Shown piece after piece: positions 51,497-61,354 of a stretch of 64,000 nt of DNA. The notes beneath the pieces were generated by a model, which did not search any database, was not told the DNA's origin, and was given only the letters and a program-made list of their open reading frames with translations. The position numbers and the translations under genes are program-made. Source of the stretch: Pseudomonas wayambapalatensis (GTDB lineage Bacteria; Pseudomonadota; Gammaproteobacteria; Pseudomonadales; Pseudomonadaceae); assembly GCA_014268975.2 (NCBI GenBank), contig CP077096.1, positions 5,074,001 through 5,138,000 of the forward strand, written 5' to 3'. Numbering within the stretch: the stretch's first letter is position 1; every line of letters begins with the position of its first letter.

Positions 51497-51855
51497 GGCT
51501 GTTCCTCGTGCTTGCCGTGGCGATGGATCAGCTTCTGCATCAGTACGCCGACGAACACCAGGGTGACCAGGCAGGAGATCACCAGCGCACCGGCAATAGC
51601 CCAGAAGTCGGCGGCGATGTCGCGGGCATAGACCATCACGCCGACGGCTGGCGGCACCAGCAGCAACGGCAGGTAACGCAGCAGGCTGCTGGCGGCCTCG
51701 TTGAGCGGTTTGCCAACTTCGCCGCGGATCATCAGGCAGGCCAGCAGCAACAGCAAGCCGATGATCGGGCCCGGCAACATGGGCAGTACCAGGTGATTGA
51801 TCGCCGTGCCCAGCAACTGGAACATCACCAGCCAGGTCAATCCACGCAACAGCAT
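51493..51855 (-). CDS. cidA: CidA/LrgA holin-like protein
   Basis: A 120-residue protein with four transmembrane helices (LTWLVMFQLLGTAINHLVLP, MLPGPIIGLLLLLACLMI). It is the small partner of LrgB. Two ATGs, 51861 and 51855, are in frame; AAGGAG directly abuts the first and is six bases from the second, so 51855 is preferred. Confidence 0.92.
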   Translation of the reverse strand: MLLRGLTWLVMFQLLGTAINHLVLPMLPGPIIGLLLLLACLMIRGEVGKPLNEAASSLLRYLPLLLVPPAVGVMVYARDIAADFWAIAGALVISCLVTLVFVGVLMQKLIHRHGKHEEQP

Positions 51856-52003
51856 AAGCATCTCCTTGGGGCATCGGGCGCCATTATAAGCACGCGTCCT
51901 GCCTGTATAAGGCGATATTCGCCGAAAAGGGAAGAACTTGACCGCAACGGTGCGCCGTGGTGATCTTGTACCTTCGTACCAAAAGACAACCTGGAGAGTC
52001 GCG

Positions 52004-52459
52004 ATGCCCTATGTACCTGTTGCAGAGCTTTCGCAGTACGTTGGAAAGGAACTGGGACGTTCCGAATGGCTGAAGATCGATCAGCAGCGCATCAACCTGT
52101 TCGCCGAGGCCACCGGCGATTTCCAGTTCATCCATGTCGATCAGGAGAAAGCCGCCAAGACCCCCTTCGGCTCCACCATCGCCCACGGCTTCCTCAGCCT
52201 GTCGCTGATTCCCAAGCTGATGGAAGACATCCTCGTGCTGCCCGAGGGCTTGAAGATGGTGGTCAACTACGGGCTGGACAGCGTGCGCTTCATCCAGCCG
52301 GTGAAAGTCGACAGCCGCGTGCGCCTGAAGGTGGACCTCACCGACGCCACCGAGAAGAAGCCCGGCCAGTGGCTGCTCAAGGCCACCGTGACCCTCGAGA
52401 TCGAAGGCCAGGAAAAACCGGCCTACATCGCCGAGCCACTGTCGCTCTGCTTCGTCTGA
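52004..52459 (+). CDS. phaJ4: MaoC-like (R)-specific enoyl-CoA hydratase
   Basis: A 151-residue single hot-dog-fold hydratase. The catalytic Asp and His are in FAEATGDFQFIHVDQEKAAK with TPFGSTIAHGFLSLSL following, the MaoC signature. As I recall, the sequence is close to PhaJ4 of P. putida, which supplies (R)-3-hydroxyacyl-CoA from beta-oxidation for polyhydroxyalkanoate synthesis. GGAGAG precedes the ATG at 52004; an upstream in-frame GTG/TTG is not needed. Confidence 0.87.
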   Translation: MPYVPVAELSQYVGKELGRSEWLKIDQQRINLFAEATGDFQFIHVDQEKAAKTPFGSTIAHGFLSLSLIPKLMEDILVLPEGLKMVVNYGLDSVRFIQPVKVDSRVRLKVDLTDATEKKPGQWLLKATVTLEIEGQEKPAYIAEPLSLCFV

Positions 52460-52553
52460 GGCAGCACCGGGGCCGTTCGGCGGCCCCGGCCACGGCTGTC
52501 TCACGCTCCGATTCTGCGGCATACTCGGCGCACCTTTGTGCCCGGATTACGCC

Positions 52554-54287
52554 ATGCGCCCGCTGCTGCCCCTGACCCTGATCCTGCTGCTCGCTGCCTG
52601 CGGCGAAGGCGAACCGCTGTCGCCGCCGGACGCGCGCCTGCCCGACGGCGGGCGCTACCGGGGCGAAGTGGTCAATGGCCTGCTGCAGGGCGAAGGCCGC
52701 ATCGACTACCCCAACGGCAGTTGGTATGCGGGCACGTTCAAGGACGGTCAGTGGCACGGCCAGGGCGAGTGGCACGGCAGCAACGGCGAGGTCTATCGCG
52801 GCCAATTCGTCGCTGGGCTGTTCGAAGGCCTGGGCGACCTGACCACCCCCGGCAGCCACTACGCCGGCACCTTCAAGCATGGCCGGCGCGACGGCGAAGG
52901 CACCCTCAAGCAGCACGACCAGACCTACCGCGGCCAGTTCAAGGACGACCAGTACGACGGCGCCGGTCAGCTCGAGCTGGCTGACGGCAGCCGCTACCAA
53001 GGCCTGTTCGCCAAGGGCAAGCCCAATGGCGCCGGAGTGCGCAGCGATGCCAGCGGCAACCAGTTCAGCGGCCATTTCATCGACGGCCAGCTCGAAGGTG
53101 CCGGCACCTACGACAGCGTCGAAGGCGAGCAGTACATCGGTGAATTCAAGGAAAACCGCCTCGAAGGCCGCGGCCGCTACGAGAACGCCGACGGCGACGT
53201 GTGGATCGGCGACTTCAAGGATGGCGCGCTCAGCGGCCAGGGCGAGCTGCTGGGCAGCGATGGCAGCCGCTACAAGGGCGGCTTCCAGGACTGGCGCTTC
53301 TCTGGCCAGGGTCATCTGCACCTGGCCGACGGCAGCCAGTACATTGGCGGTTTCGACAACGATGCCTACCAGGGCAGCGGCCGGCTGATCCAGGCCGATG
53401 GCCGTGTCGAGGCCGGCCAGTGGATCAACGGCGTGCGCGTGCGCGACGACAAGGGCACGCTGCTGCCCGACCCGCTGGACCTGGCCCTGCTCAACCAGGG
53501 CAAGCTGCTCGACGAGGCCCTGGCCAAGGTGCCACGCTCGGCCCCACCCATCCAGCTGTACAGCCTGGTGCTGGCCGGCGATGGCCAGCAGAGCGTGTTC
53601 CTGCGCGAAGCCGACTATGTCAGCAACATGCTCAGAGTGCGCTTCGGCGCCCGTGGCCAGGTGACCCTGGTCAATCACCGCGACCATCTGGCCGACCGGC
53701 CAATGGCCACCCGCGAGAACCTCACCCGTGCCGCCCGCACTCTGGCCGAACGCAGCGGCCCGGAAGATATCGTGTTCGTCTACCTGACCAGCCACGGCAG
53801 CCATGACCACCAACTGGTGCTCGACCAGCCGCGCCTGCAACTGGCCGACCTGTCTGCCGACGAACTGGCCAACGCCCTCGCCCCGCTGAAAGATCGCGAC
53901 AAGGTGATTGTCATCTCCGCCTGCTATTCAGGTGGCTACATCGCCCCGCTCAAGGATGATCGCACGCTGATCATGACTGCAGCGCGCCCTGACCGGGTCT
54001 CGTTCGGCTGCTCCGAAGAAGCCGACTTCACCTATTTCGGCGATGCCCTGTTCGCCCAGGCACTGAATCAGACCGACGATCTGAAACAAGCGTTTGAACT
54101 GGCGCGCAACAGCGTTGCCGAACGGGAACGAAGGGAAGGTTTCGAAGCCTCCGAGCCGCAGATCTGGGCACCACCGCAGGTGCTCGCGCACTGGCAGCGC
54201 CTGCGCCGGCAACAAGCCGAGGAGGCCTTGAAAAACAAGGCCCAGCCAGCCGCGCCGGAGCAGGCAAAAAAGCCTGGAACCCGCTAA
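52554..54287 (+). CDS. MORN-repeat lipoprotein with C13/caspase-like peptidase domain
   Basis: A 577-residue predicted lipoprotein (LLLAAC, Cys16). Residues about 33-295 carry about 11 MORN-type repeats (RYRGEVVNGLLQGEGRIDYP, SWYAGTFKDGQWHGQGEW and so on). The C-terminal half (about 335-540) is a legumain/caspase-like fold with a His-Cys dyad: His414 in YLTSHGSHDHQL and Cys457 in VIVISACYSGGY. A final charged tail is rich in Ala, Glu and Lys. MORN repeats bind lipids or proteins elsewhere. Proteolysis and substrate are family-level inferences. Position after phaJ4 is conserved as I remember it. Confidence 0.9.
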   Translation: MRPLLPLTLILLLAACGEGEPLSPPDARLPDGGRYRGEVVNGLLQGEGRIDYPNGSWYAGTFKDGQWHGQGEWHGSNGEVYRGQFVAGLFEGLGDLTTPGSHYAGTFKHGRRDGEGTLKQHDQTYRGQFKDDQYDGAGQLELADGSRYQGLFAKGKPNGAGVRSDASGNQFSGHFIDGQLEGAGTYDSVEGEQYIGEFKENRLEGRGRYENADGDVWIGDFKDGALSGQGELLGSDGSRYKGGFQDWRFSGQGHLHLADGSQYIGGFDNDAYQGSGRLIQADGRVEAGQWINGVRVRDDKGTLLPDPLDLALLNQGKLLDEALAKVPRSAPPIQLYSLVLAGDGQQSVFLREADYVSNMLRVRFGARGQVTLVNHRDHLADRPMATRENLTRAARTLAERSGPEDIVFVYLTSHGSHDHQLVLDQPRLQLADLSADELANALAPLKDRDKVIVISACYSGGYIAPLKDDRTLIMTAARPDRVSFGCSEEADFTYFGDALFAQALNQTDDLKQAFELARNSVAERERREGFEASEPQIWAPPQVLAHWQRLRRQQAEEALKNKAQPAAPEQAKKPGTR

Positions 54288-54314
54288 GCTGAGCTGTAAC
54301 AAGGGAGAGACATC

Positions 54315-54959
54315 ATGTACTTGACGCCTCAGCATGTCCTGCTTGCCGGAGCCACGGGTCTTACGGGTGAACACCTGCTCGACCGCCTGCTCAACGAACC
54401 CACCATCAGCCGTGTGCTGGCGCCTACCCGCAGGCCGCTGGCCAAGCATCCGCACCTGGAAAACCCAGTGGGTGACCCGGCGATGTTTCTCCCGCAACTG
54501 GCCGGGCGCGTCGATATCGCCTTCTGCTGCCTGGGCACCACGCTCAAGCAGGCCGGTTCGGAAACCGCCTTCCGTGCAGTGGACCTGGACATGGTCGTGG
54601 CCTTCAGCAAGCGCGCCCGCGAGATGGGCGCACGCCATCTGCTGGTGATCAGCGCGCTCGGTGCAGACCCCAAATCATCGATCTTCTACAACCGGGTCAA
54701 GGGCGAGATGGAAGAGGCGCTCAAGGCTCAGGACTGGCCGCAACTGACCATCGTGCGACCATCGCTGCTGCTGGGTGAGCGGCTCGAGCCACGGCTGGCC
54801 GAGCAACTGGCCGGGCCTTTCGCAAGGCTGATTCCCGGGAAGTACCGCGGCATCGAGGCCTGCACCCTGGCCCGGGCACTGTGGCGGCTGGCGTTGGAGG
54901 AAGAGGACGGAATTCGGGTGGTCGAGTCCGACGAGTTGCGCAAGCTGGGCAAGAAATAG
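54315..54959 (+). CDS. NAD(P)-binding atypical SDR oxidoreductase
   Basis: A 214-residue Rossmann-fold protein with the nucleotide-binding motif VLLAGATGLTGEHLLDRL and the later segments IAFCCLGTTLKQAGSE and LLVISALGADPKSSIFYNRV. It ends with a helix rich in Leu and Glu. It belongs to the atypical SDRs of the NmrA/HSCARG-like type; the substrate is unknown. It starts 27 bp after the MORN lipoprotein and may share its transcript. Confidence 0.85.
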   Translation: MYLTPQHVLLAGATGLTGEHLLDRLLNEPTISRVLAPTRRPLAKHPHLENPVGDPAMFLPQLAGRVDIAFCCLGTTLKQAGSETAFRAVDLDMVVAFSKRAREMGARHLLVISALGADPKSSIFYNRVKGEMEEALKAQDWPQLTIVRPSLLLGERLEPRLAEQLAGPFARLIPGKYRGIEACTLARALWRLALEEEDGIRVVESDELRKLGKK

Positions 54960-54978
54960 CAATACCTTCAGAGGCCTC

Positions 54979-55060
54979 TTCGCGGGTAAACCCGCTCCCA
55001 CCAGGACCGCACAGAATTCAAAGACGGTGCGGTCCCTGTGGGAGCGGGTTTACCCGCGAA
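54979..55060. repeat. REP pair (inverted)
   Basis: TTCGCGGGTAAACCCGCTCC at 54979 faces GGAGCGGGTTTACCCGCGAA at 55041, between the convergent oxidoreductase and lipoprotein genes. Confidence 0.88.
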
Positions 55061-55067
55061 AGGGCCG

Positions 55068-55355
55068 TTACAGGCCGCCGCGGGCGTTGAACCCCACCCC
55101 GACCGCCGTCAGCAACGACAGCGGCAACAGTACAGTATCCAGCAACATGCTCCCAGGCAGATCCAACCGTGGATATGCCGGCGCATCCGCGCCGAAATGA
55201 TCCCGCGGGCAGCACCCACCATTGATCACATACAGGTCCAGGCGAGTGCCGGCATACACCACCGGCGCCCCAGGCTGGTTGGCGTCCAGCGTTCGTACTG
55301 TCGCGCAACCACCCAGGCTGCCCAGCAGCAGCAAGCCTGCCAGCGCGCGCTTCAA
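55068..55355 (-). CDS. Small YceK/YidQ-family lipoprotein
   Basis: A 95-residue lipoprotein (lipobox LGGC-A, Cys about residue 17). The family segments ATVRTLDANQPGAPVVYAGT and LDLPGSMLLDTVLLPLSLLT are seen. Its function is unknown. Its ATG overlaps the ubiX stop (ATGA), making mpl-ubiX-lipoprotein one unit. Confidence 0.88.
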   Translation of the reverse strand: MKRALAGLLLLGSLGGCATVRTLDANQPGAPVVYAGTRLDLYVINGGCCPRDHFGADAPAYPRLDLPGSMLLDTVLLPLSLLTAVGVGFNARGGL

Positions 55356-55981
55356 TCATCGACCCCGTAATGATGCTCGCCCCAGCGCGGCAACATGTCC
55401 TGGGGTATGTTCAGCAGGTTGAGCACCCGTGCGACAACGAAGTCCACCAGGTCATCGATGGTCTGCGGCTGGTGATAGAAGCCCGGCGCTGCCGGCAGGA
55501 TCACCGCGCCCATCTGCGAAAGCTTGAGCATGTTCTCCAGGTGAATGGTGGAGAACGGCGCTTCACGCGGCACCAGGATCAGCTGGCGGCGCTCCTTGAG
55601 CGTGACGTCCGCTGCCCGTTCGATCAAATTGTTGCAGGCACCGGTGGCGATTGCCGACAGCGTGCCAGTCGAACAGGGCACCACCACCATCGCCGCAGGT
55701 GCGCCGGAGCCCGAAGCCACCGGCGACATCCAGTCTTCCTTGCCATACACGCGAATCTGCCCGTCGGCAGCGCCGGTGTATTCGGTCAGAAAGGCCTGCA
55801 TCGCCTGCGGCTTGGGCGGCAGCACCACGTCGGTTTCGGTGGACATCACCAGCTGCGCAGCCTTGGAGATGAGGAAGTGCACCTCGCGGTCCTCGCGCAC
55901 CAGGCAATCGAGCAGGCGCAGCCCGTACTGCGCCCCGGAAGCACCGGTCATCGCCAGGGTGATGCGCTCCGGGCCGCTCAC
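55352..55981 (-). CDS. ubiX: Flavin prenyltransferase UbiX
   Basis: A 209-residue enzyme that prenylates FMN to make the cofactor of UbiD decarboxylase, for ubiquinone synthesis. It starts ITLAMTGASGAQYGLRLLDC; VVPCSTGTLSAIATGACNNL and REAPFSTIHLENMLKLSQMG are hallmark motifs. Translation begins at a GTG in a GTGA overlap with mpl. Confidence 0.96.
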   Translation of the reverse strand: MSGPERITLAMTGASGAQYGLRLLDCLVREDREVHFLISKAAQLVMSTETDVVLPPKPQAMQAFLTEYTGAADGQIRVYGKEDWMSPVASGSGAPAAMVVVPCSTGTLSAIATGACNNLIERAADVTLKERRQLILVPREAPFSTIHLENMLKLSQMGAVILPAAPGFYHQPQTIDDLVDFVVARVLNLLNIPQDMLPRWGEHHYGVDD

Positions 55982-57327
55982 TTCAGGGCCTCGGCCAGCT
56001 TGCCGTGCAGGCCACCGAAGCCGCCATTGCTCATGATCACCACATGGGTGCCCGGACGTGCCTGGCCCTTGATCCGCTCGATGATCGCCTCGAGGCTGTC
56101 GGCCACCACGCTCGGCACCGAGCACTGCGCTGCCGTGGCGGCCAGGTCCCAGCCCAGGTTGGCCGGGGCGTACCAGATCACCTGGTCGGCATCGTTGACA
56201 CTCTCCGGCAGGCCATCACGGTGTGCGCCCAGTTTCATTGAGTTGGAGCGCGGTTCGATCACCGCAATCACCGGCGCCTCGCCCACACGCTTGCGCAGGC
56301 CGTCGAGGGTGGTGGCGATGGCGGTCGGGTGGTGGGCGAAATCGTCGTAGATGGTCACACCCTGCACCTCGGCGACCTTCTCCATGCGCCGCTTGACGCT
56401 CTTGAACGCGCTGAGGCCGTCGATGCCCATGGCCGGCACAACGCCGACATGGCGCGCCGCCGCGAGCGTGGCCAGGGCATTGGCGACGTTGTGCTGACCG
56501 GTCAGGGCCCAGTCCACCACGCCCTGCACCTCACCGTCGAACAGCACTTCGAAGCGCGAACCGTCCGGACTGAGCAGGCGCGCCTGCCACTGGCCACCTT
56601 CGCCGGTGGTTTGCACCGGGGTCCAGCAGCCCATGCCGATGACCCGCTTGAGCGCCTGTTCGGTGGTCGGGTGGATGACCAGGCCTTCGCTAGGAATGGT
56701 ACGGACCAAATGGTGGAACTGCCGCTCGATGGACGCCAGATCCGGGAAGATATCCGCATGATCGAACTCAAGATTATTGAGGATCGCGGTGCGCGGATGG
56801 TAATGCACGAACTTCGAACGTTTATCGAAGAAGGCGCTGTCGTATTCGTCGGCCTCGACCACGAAGAACGGCGTGCCGCCCAGGCGCGCCGAGACCGAGA
56901 AGTTCTGCGGCACGCCGCCGATCAGGAAGCCCGGGCTCATGCCCGCATGCTCCAGCACCCAGGCCAGCATGCTGCTGGTGGTGGTCTTGCCATGGGTGCC
57001 GGCCACTGCCAGCACCCAGCGGCCCTGCAGCACATGGTCGGCCAGCCACTGCGGGCCGGAGACATAGGGCAGGCCCTTGTTCAGCACGTATTCCACGGCA
57101 GGGTTGCCACGCGACATGGCGTTGCCGATGACCACAAGGTCAGGAGCCGGCTCCAGCTGGGCCGGATCGTAGCCTTGGGTGAGCTCGATGCCCTGAGCCT
57201 CGAGCTGAGTGCTCATCGGCGGATAGACGTTGGCGTCGGAACCGGTGACGCGATGGCCGAGCTCCTTGGCGAGCACCGCCAGCGAACCCATGAAAGTGCC
57301 GCAAATACCGAGAATGTGAATGTGCAT
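55978..57327 (-). CDS. mpl: UDP-MurNAc:L-Ala-gamma-D-Glu-meso-DAP ligase
   Basis: A 449-residue Mur-ligase family enzyme that re-attaches recycled tripeptide to UDP-MurNAc. It has the MurC/Mpl N-terminal motif IHILGICGTFMGSLAVLAKE, ATP-binding VAGTHGKTTTSSMLAW, and VVEADEYDSAFFDKRSKF. The later VTIYDDFAHHPTAIATTLDG is also typical. Length is standard. The ATG at 57327 begins the conserved MHIHILGICG. Confidence 0.97.
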   Translation of the reverse strand: MHIHILGICGTFMGSLAVLAKELGHRVTGSDANVYPPMSTQLEAQGIELTQGYDPAQLEPAPDLVVIGNAMSRGNPAVEYVLNKGLPYVSGPQWLADHVLQGRWVLAVAGTHGKTTTSSMLAWVLEHAGMSPGFLIGGVPQNFSVSARLGGTPFFVVEADEYDSAFFDKRSKFVHYHPRTAILNNLEFDHADIFPDLASIERQFHHLVRTIPSEGLVIHPTTEQALKRVIGMGCWTPVQTTGEGGQWQARLLSPDGSRFEVLFDGEVQGVVDWALTGQHNVANALATLAAARHVGVVPAMGIDGLSAFKSVKRRMEKVAEVQGVTIYDDFAHHPTAIATTLDGLRKRVGEAPVIAVIEPRSNSMKLGAHRDGLPESVNDADQVIWYAPANLGWDLAATAAQCSVPSVVADSLEAIIERIKGQARPGTHVVIMSNGGFGGLHGKLAEALK

Positions 57328-57393
57328 GGTCGACCTCGCAAAACATCGAGGCAGGGTAGCCCAGGGCGAGGGAAATCGCACCCGCTGTTTCGC

Positions 57394-59391
57394 TCAACCG
57401 GCCCTGGCGATACCGTGTTTGCGCAGTTTTCGATACAAGGTATTGCGGCTGATGCCCAGGTGTTCGGCGACACGGGTCATGTGCCAGTGTTTTGCCTCCA
57501 GCACGTCCAGCAGCGCCTGGCGTTCTGCACCCTGCAATACATCGACGCCCACCGATCTCTCAGGCGTGACACCGGACCTGTGGGAGCGGGCTTGCCCGCG
57601 AAGAGGCCCGACCTGACAAGGCAAGGCGAGGGCGTTGCCCTCGTTCGCGGGCAAGCCCGCTCCCACAGAGCTCGCGCGAGTCCTGACAATAGAGGGAAGG
57701 TCCGGGAACCGGATCAGGGAGCCCTCGCACAAGGCGACTAGCGTGCGCAGCATATTGCGCATCTGTCGCACGTTCCCCGGCCAGGCGAAGTCCAGCAGCG
57801 CCTGGCGCGCCTCGGGAGCCAACTGCACCACCTGCCCTTGCCCCTCCTGGCGCAACAGGAAGTCCAGCAACGCCCCCCTGTCACTGCGCTCGCGCACCGC
57901 CGGCAGCGCCACCTCCATGCCATTGAGCCGGTAGTACAGGTCCTCACGGAAACTGCCCTGCTCCACCCGCTCCAGCAAGTCGCGGTGCGTGGCACTGACG
58001 ATACGCACATCCACCGCCTGCGGCTCACCGCCAATCGGCACCACCTGGCGCTCTTCCAGCACCCGCAGCAGGCGGGTCTGCAAAGCCAGCGGCATGTCGC
58101 CGATCTCGTCCAGCAACAAGGTACCGCCATCGGCTTGCAGCAGCTTGCCACGCATCCCTTCCTTGCGCGCCCCGGTGAAGCTGCCACCGCGATAGCCGAA
58201 CAGCTCGCTCTCGATCAGGCTCTCGGGGATCGACGCACAGTTCACCGCCACGAACGGCTTGCCACGGCGCTGGCTGGCCTGATGCACGGCCAGGGCGAAG
58301 GCCTCTTTACCGCAGCCGGTTTCGCCGCGCAGCAGCAGCGGCACATCGCGTTCGAACACGCGCACGGCACGCTGGAAATCGTGTTGCAAGGCCGGGTCCA
58401 GCAAGCAGATGCCAGGCTGCGCAGCGGGAATGCCCCGGGGCAGGCTGGCCGGTACGGTCCATTGCGGCGCCCTCGCCTGCCCGCGCAGGCTGGCAAACAC
58501 CTGGCGGCCATCGCGGGTGCGCAACGGCCAGACCGTACTGCCGACTGGCGTGGCACGGCTGAATAGCTCGTCATGACTGCAGGCGAAGAACATCTCCAGC
58601 GGCTTGCCCAGCACACCGCCACGAATGGTGCTCAACAGGTTCAGGGCACTCTGGTTGGCGGCGCAGATGCGGCCATCGCCATCGAACGCCAGCAACCCTT
58701 CGCTGAACTGACCGACCGACTCGGCTTGCACATGAAAGCGCAGCAACCATTGCTGCTCGAAATGACGCAGGAAATAACAGCTCTCGATCATCTTCGCCGA
58801 GAGGTTGACCAGCGCCATGGTGTGAAACTGGCTCTGGCGCGACACGTCCGGCCGCGCCGAGGACACATCGAGCACTGCCAGCAGCTCGCCGTGCGGGTCG
58901 AACACCGGGCTCGCCGAGCAGGTCAGGCCGGTGTGCCGACCACGAAAATGCTCGTCCTGGTGAATGGTCAGGGCCTGACGTTCGACCAGGCACGTACCGA
59001 TGCCATTGGTACCCTCGCGGGCCTCGCTCCAGTCCGCGCCCAGCCACAGCCCGGCACGCTCGAAGCTGCGCCGCTCGGTGGGCGAGGTGACACAATTGAG
59101 GATCACGCCGCGGGCATCGGTGAGCAACACCGCATGGCCGGCGCCGGACAGCTGCTGGTGCAGGCTGTTCATTTCATGGTCAGCGATCTTCAGCACCTGG
59201 CGCAGGCGCTCGCGACTCTCCAGCAGACGACCGTGCTCGAGCACTACCGGTGCCTCGAGCACAGACGGGTCAAGGTGATAGTCGTCCAGGCAGCGCAGCC
59301 AGGAGCGTGCAATGGAAGGGTCGCTGCCAGCTTCGCCACGGGCAACGGTATGCACTTGCTGGGCATGGCGGCTGAATGCGTTGCTCTGCAT
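57394..59391 (-). CDS. eatR: Sigma-54-dependent activator of ethanolamine genes (EatR type)
   Basis: A 665-residue enhancer-binding protein: GAF domain about 75-200, PAS about 225-290, AAA+ about 325-560, Fis-type HTH about 625-665 (MTRVAEHLGISRNTLYRKLR). Walker A is GETGCGKE (356-363) and Walker B LLLDEIGDMP. The sigma-54 contact loop reads GSFTGA (403-408) instead of GAFTGA. Residues about 575-605, between the AAA+ and HTH parts, are encoded by a REP pair inside the gene (57578-57668) and read SVGAGLPANEG to RSHRSG. It adjoins an aldehyde dehydrogenase, eat and eutB, so ethanolamine is the likely signal, as for P. aeruginosa EatR. Confidence 0.88.
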   Translation of the reverse strand: MQSNAFSRHAQQVHTVARGEAGSDPSIARSWLRCLDDYHLDPSVLEAPVVLEHGRLLESRERLRQVLKIADHEMNSLHQQLSGAGHAVLLTDARGVILNCVTSPTERRSFERAGLWLGADWSEAREGTNGIGTCLVERQALTIHQDEHFRGRHTGLTCSASPVFDPHGELLAVLDVSSARPDVSRQSQFHTMALVNLSAKMIESCYFLRHFEQQWLLRFHVQAESVGQFSEGLLAFDGDGRICAANQSALNLLSTIRGGVLGKPLEMFFACSHDELFSRATPVGSTVWPLRTRDGRQVFASLRGQARAPQWTVPASLPRGIPAAQPGICLLDPALQHDFQRAVRVFERDVPLLLRGETGCGKEAFALAVHQASQRRGKPFVAVNCASIPESLIESELFGYRGGSFTGARKEGMRGKLLQADGGTLLLDEIGDMPLALQTRLLRVLEERQVVPIGGEPQAVDVRIVSATHRDLLERVEQGSFREDLYYRLNGMEVALPAVRERSDRGALLDFLLRQEGQGQVVQLAPEARQALLDFAWPGNVRQMRNMLRTLVALCEGSLIRFPDLPSIVRTRASSVGAGLPANEGNALALPCQVGPLRGQARSHRSGVTPERSVGVDVLQGAERQALLDVLEAKHWHMTRVAEHLGISRNTLYRKLRKHGIARAG
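57578..57668. repeat. REP pair inside a coding sequence
   Basis: A 25-bp perfect inverted repeat: CTGTGGGAGCGGGCTTGCCC then GCGAA at 57578, and the complement TTCGCGGGCAAGCCCGCTCC then CACAG at 57644. It lies within the EatR-type gene and keeps its frame open. Confidence 0.92.
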
Positions 59392-59491
59392 TTGTTGTTG
59401 TTCTCCGCAGATAGAGATTTCAGCCAGCATCCTCCTCAGCGACCGCCCGGTCAAGCACGTACCGCAAACAGTACAAAGTGTCACCCTGGCC

Positions 59492-59507
59492 GTGCCAGCA
59501 CTGGCAC
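59492..59507. promoter_or_regulatory. Palindrome, candidate enhancer site for the sigma-54 activator
   Basis: GTGCCAG-CA-CTGGCAC is a 7-bp perfect inverted repeat, 65 bases upstream of the -24/-12 promoter, in the gap between the activator and the aldehyde dehydrogenase gene. Its role as activator site is inferred from position. Confidence 0.45.
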
Positions 59508-59571
59508 ACACGCCCAGCGAAGCCGCCCTGCGCGTGACCCAAGTCATTGATTTGGCTAGGGCCCACCACGC

Positions 59572-59587
59572 TGGCCCGACCTTTGCT
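59572..59587 (+). promoter_or_regulatory. Sigma-54 promoter (-24/-12) of the aldehyde dehydrogenase gene
   Basis: TGGCCCG-ACCT-TTGCT fits the consensus TGGCACG-N4-TTGCW at all but one position. It is 48 bases upstream of the ATG at 59635 and next to a sigma-54 activator gene. Confidence 0.85.
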
Positions 59588-59634
59588 CTACGCTTTTCAA
59601 CTCCCCAACAAACACAATAGCCAGGAGACACACC

Positions 59635-61155
<1,521 letters not shown>

Positions 61156-61180
61156 AACAGTGCGTTGGGGCTGCTGCGCA

Positions 61181-61256
61181 GCCCATCGCGGGGCAAGCCC
61201 GCTCCTACAGAAATTGCGCAATCTGTGTGTAGGAGCGGGCTTGCCCCGCGATGGGC
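61181..61256. repeat. REP pair (inverted)
   Basis: GCCCATCGCGGGGCAAGCCC at 61181 faces GGGCTTGCCCCGCGATGGGC ending at 61256, between the dehydrogenase and permease genes. Confidence 0.88.
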
Positions 61257-61354
61257 CGCAAAGCGGCCCCAACCGCTCTGGCTCGCTTCCTGCAACACAA
61301 ATCACCAAGGCCCGGAACCCCTCCGGCCAGCAAAAAAAAACAACAGGTGAAACC

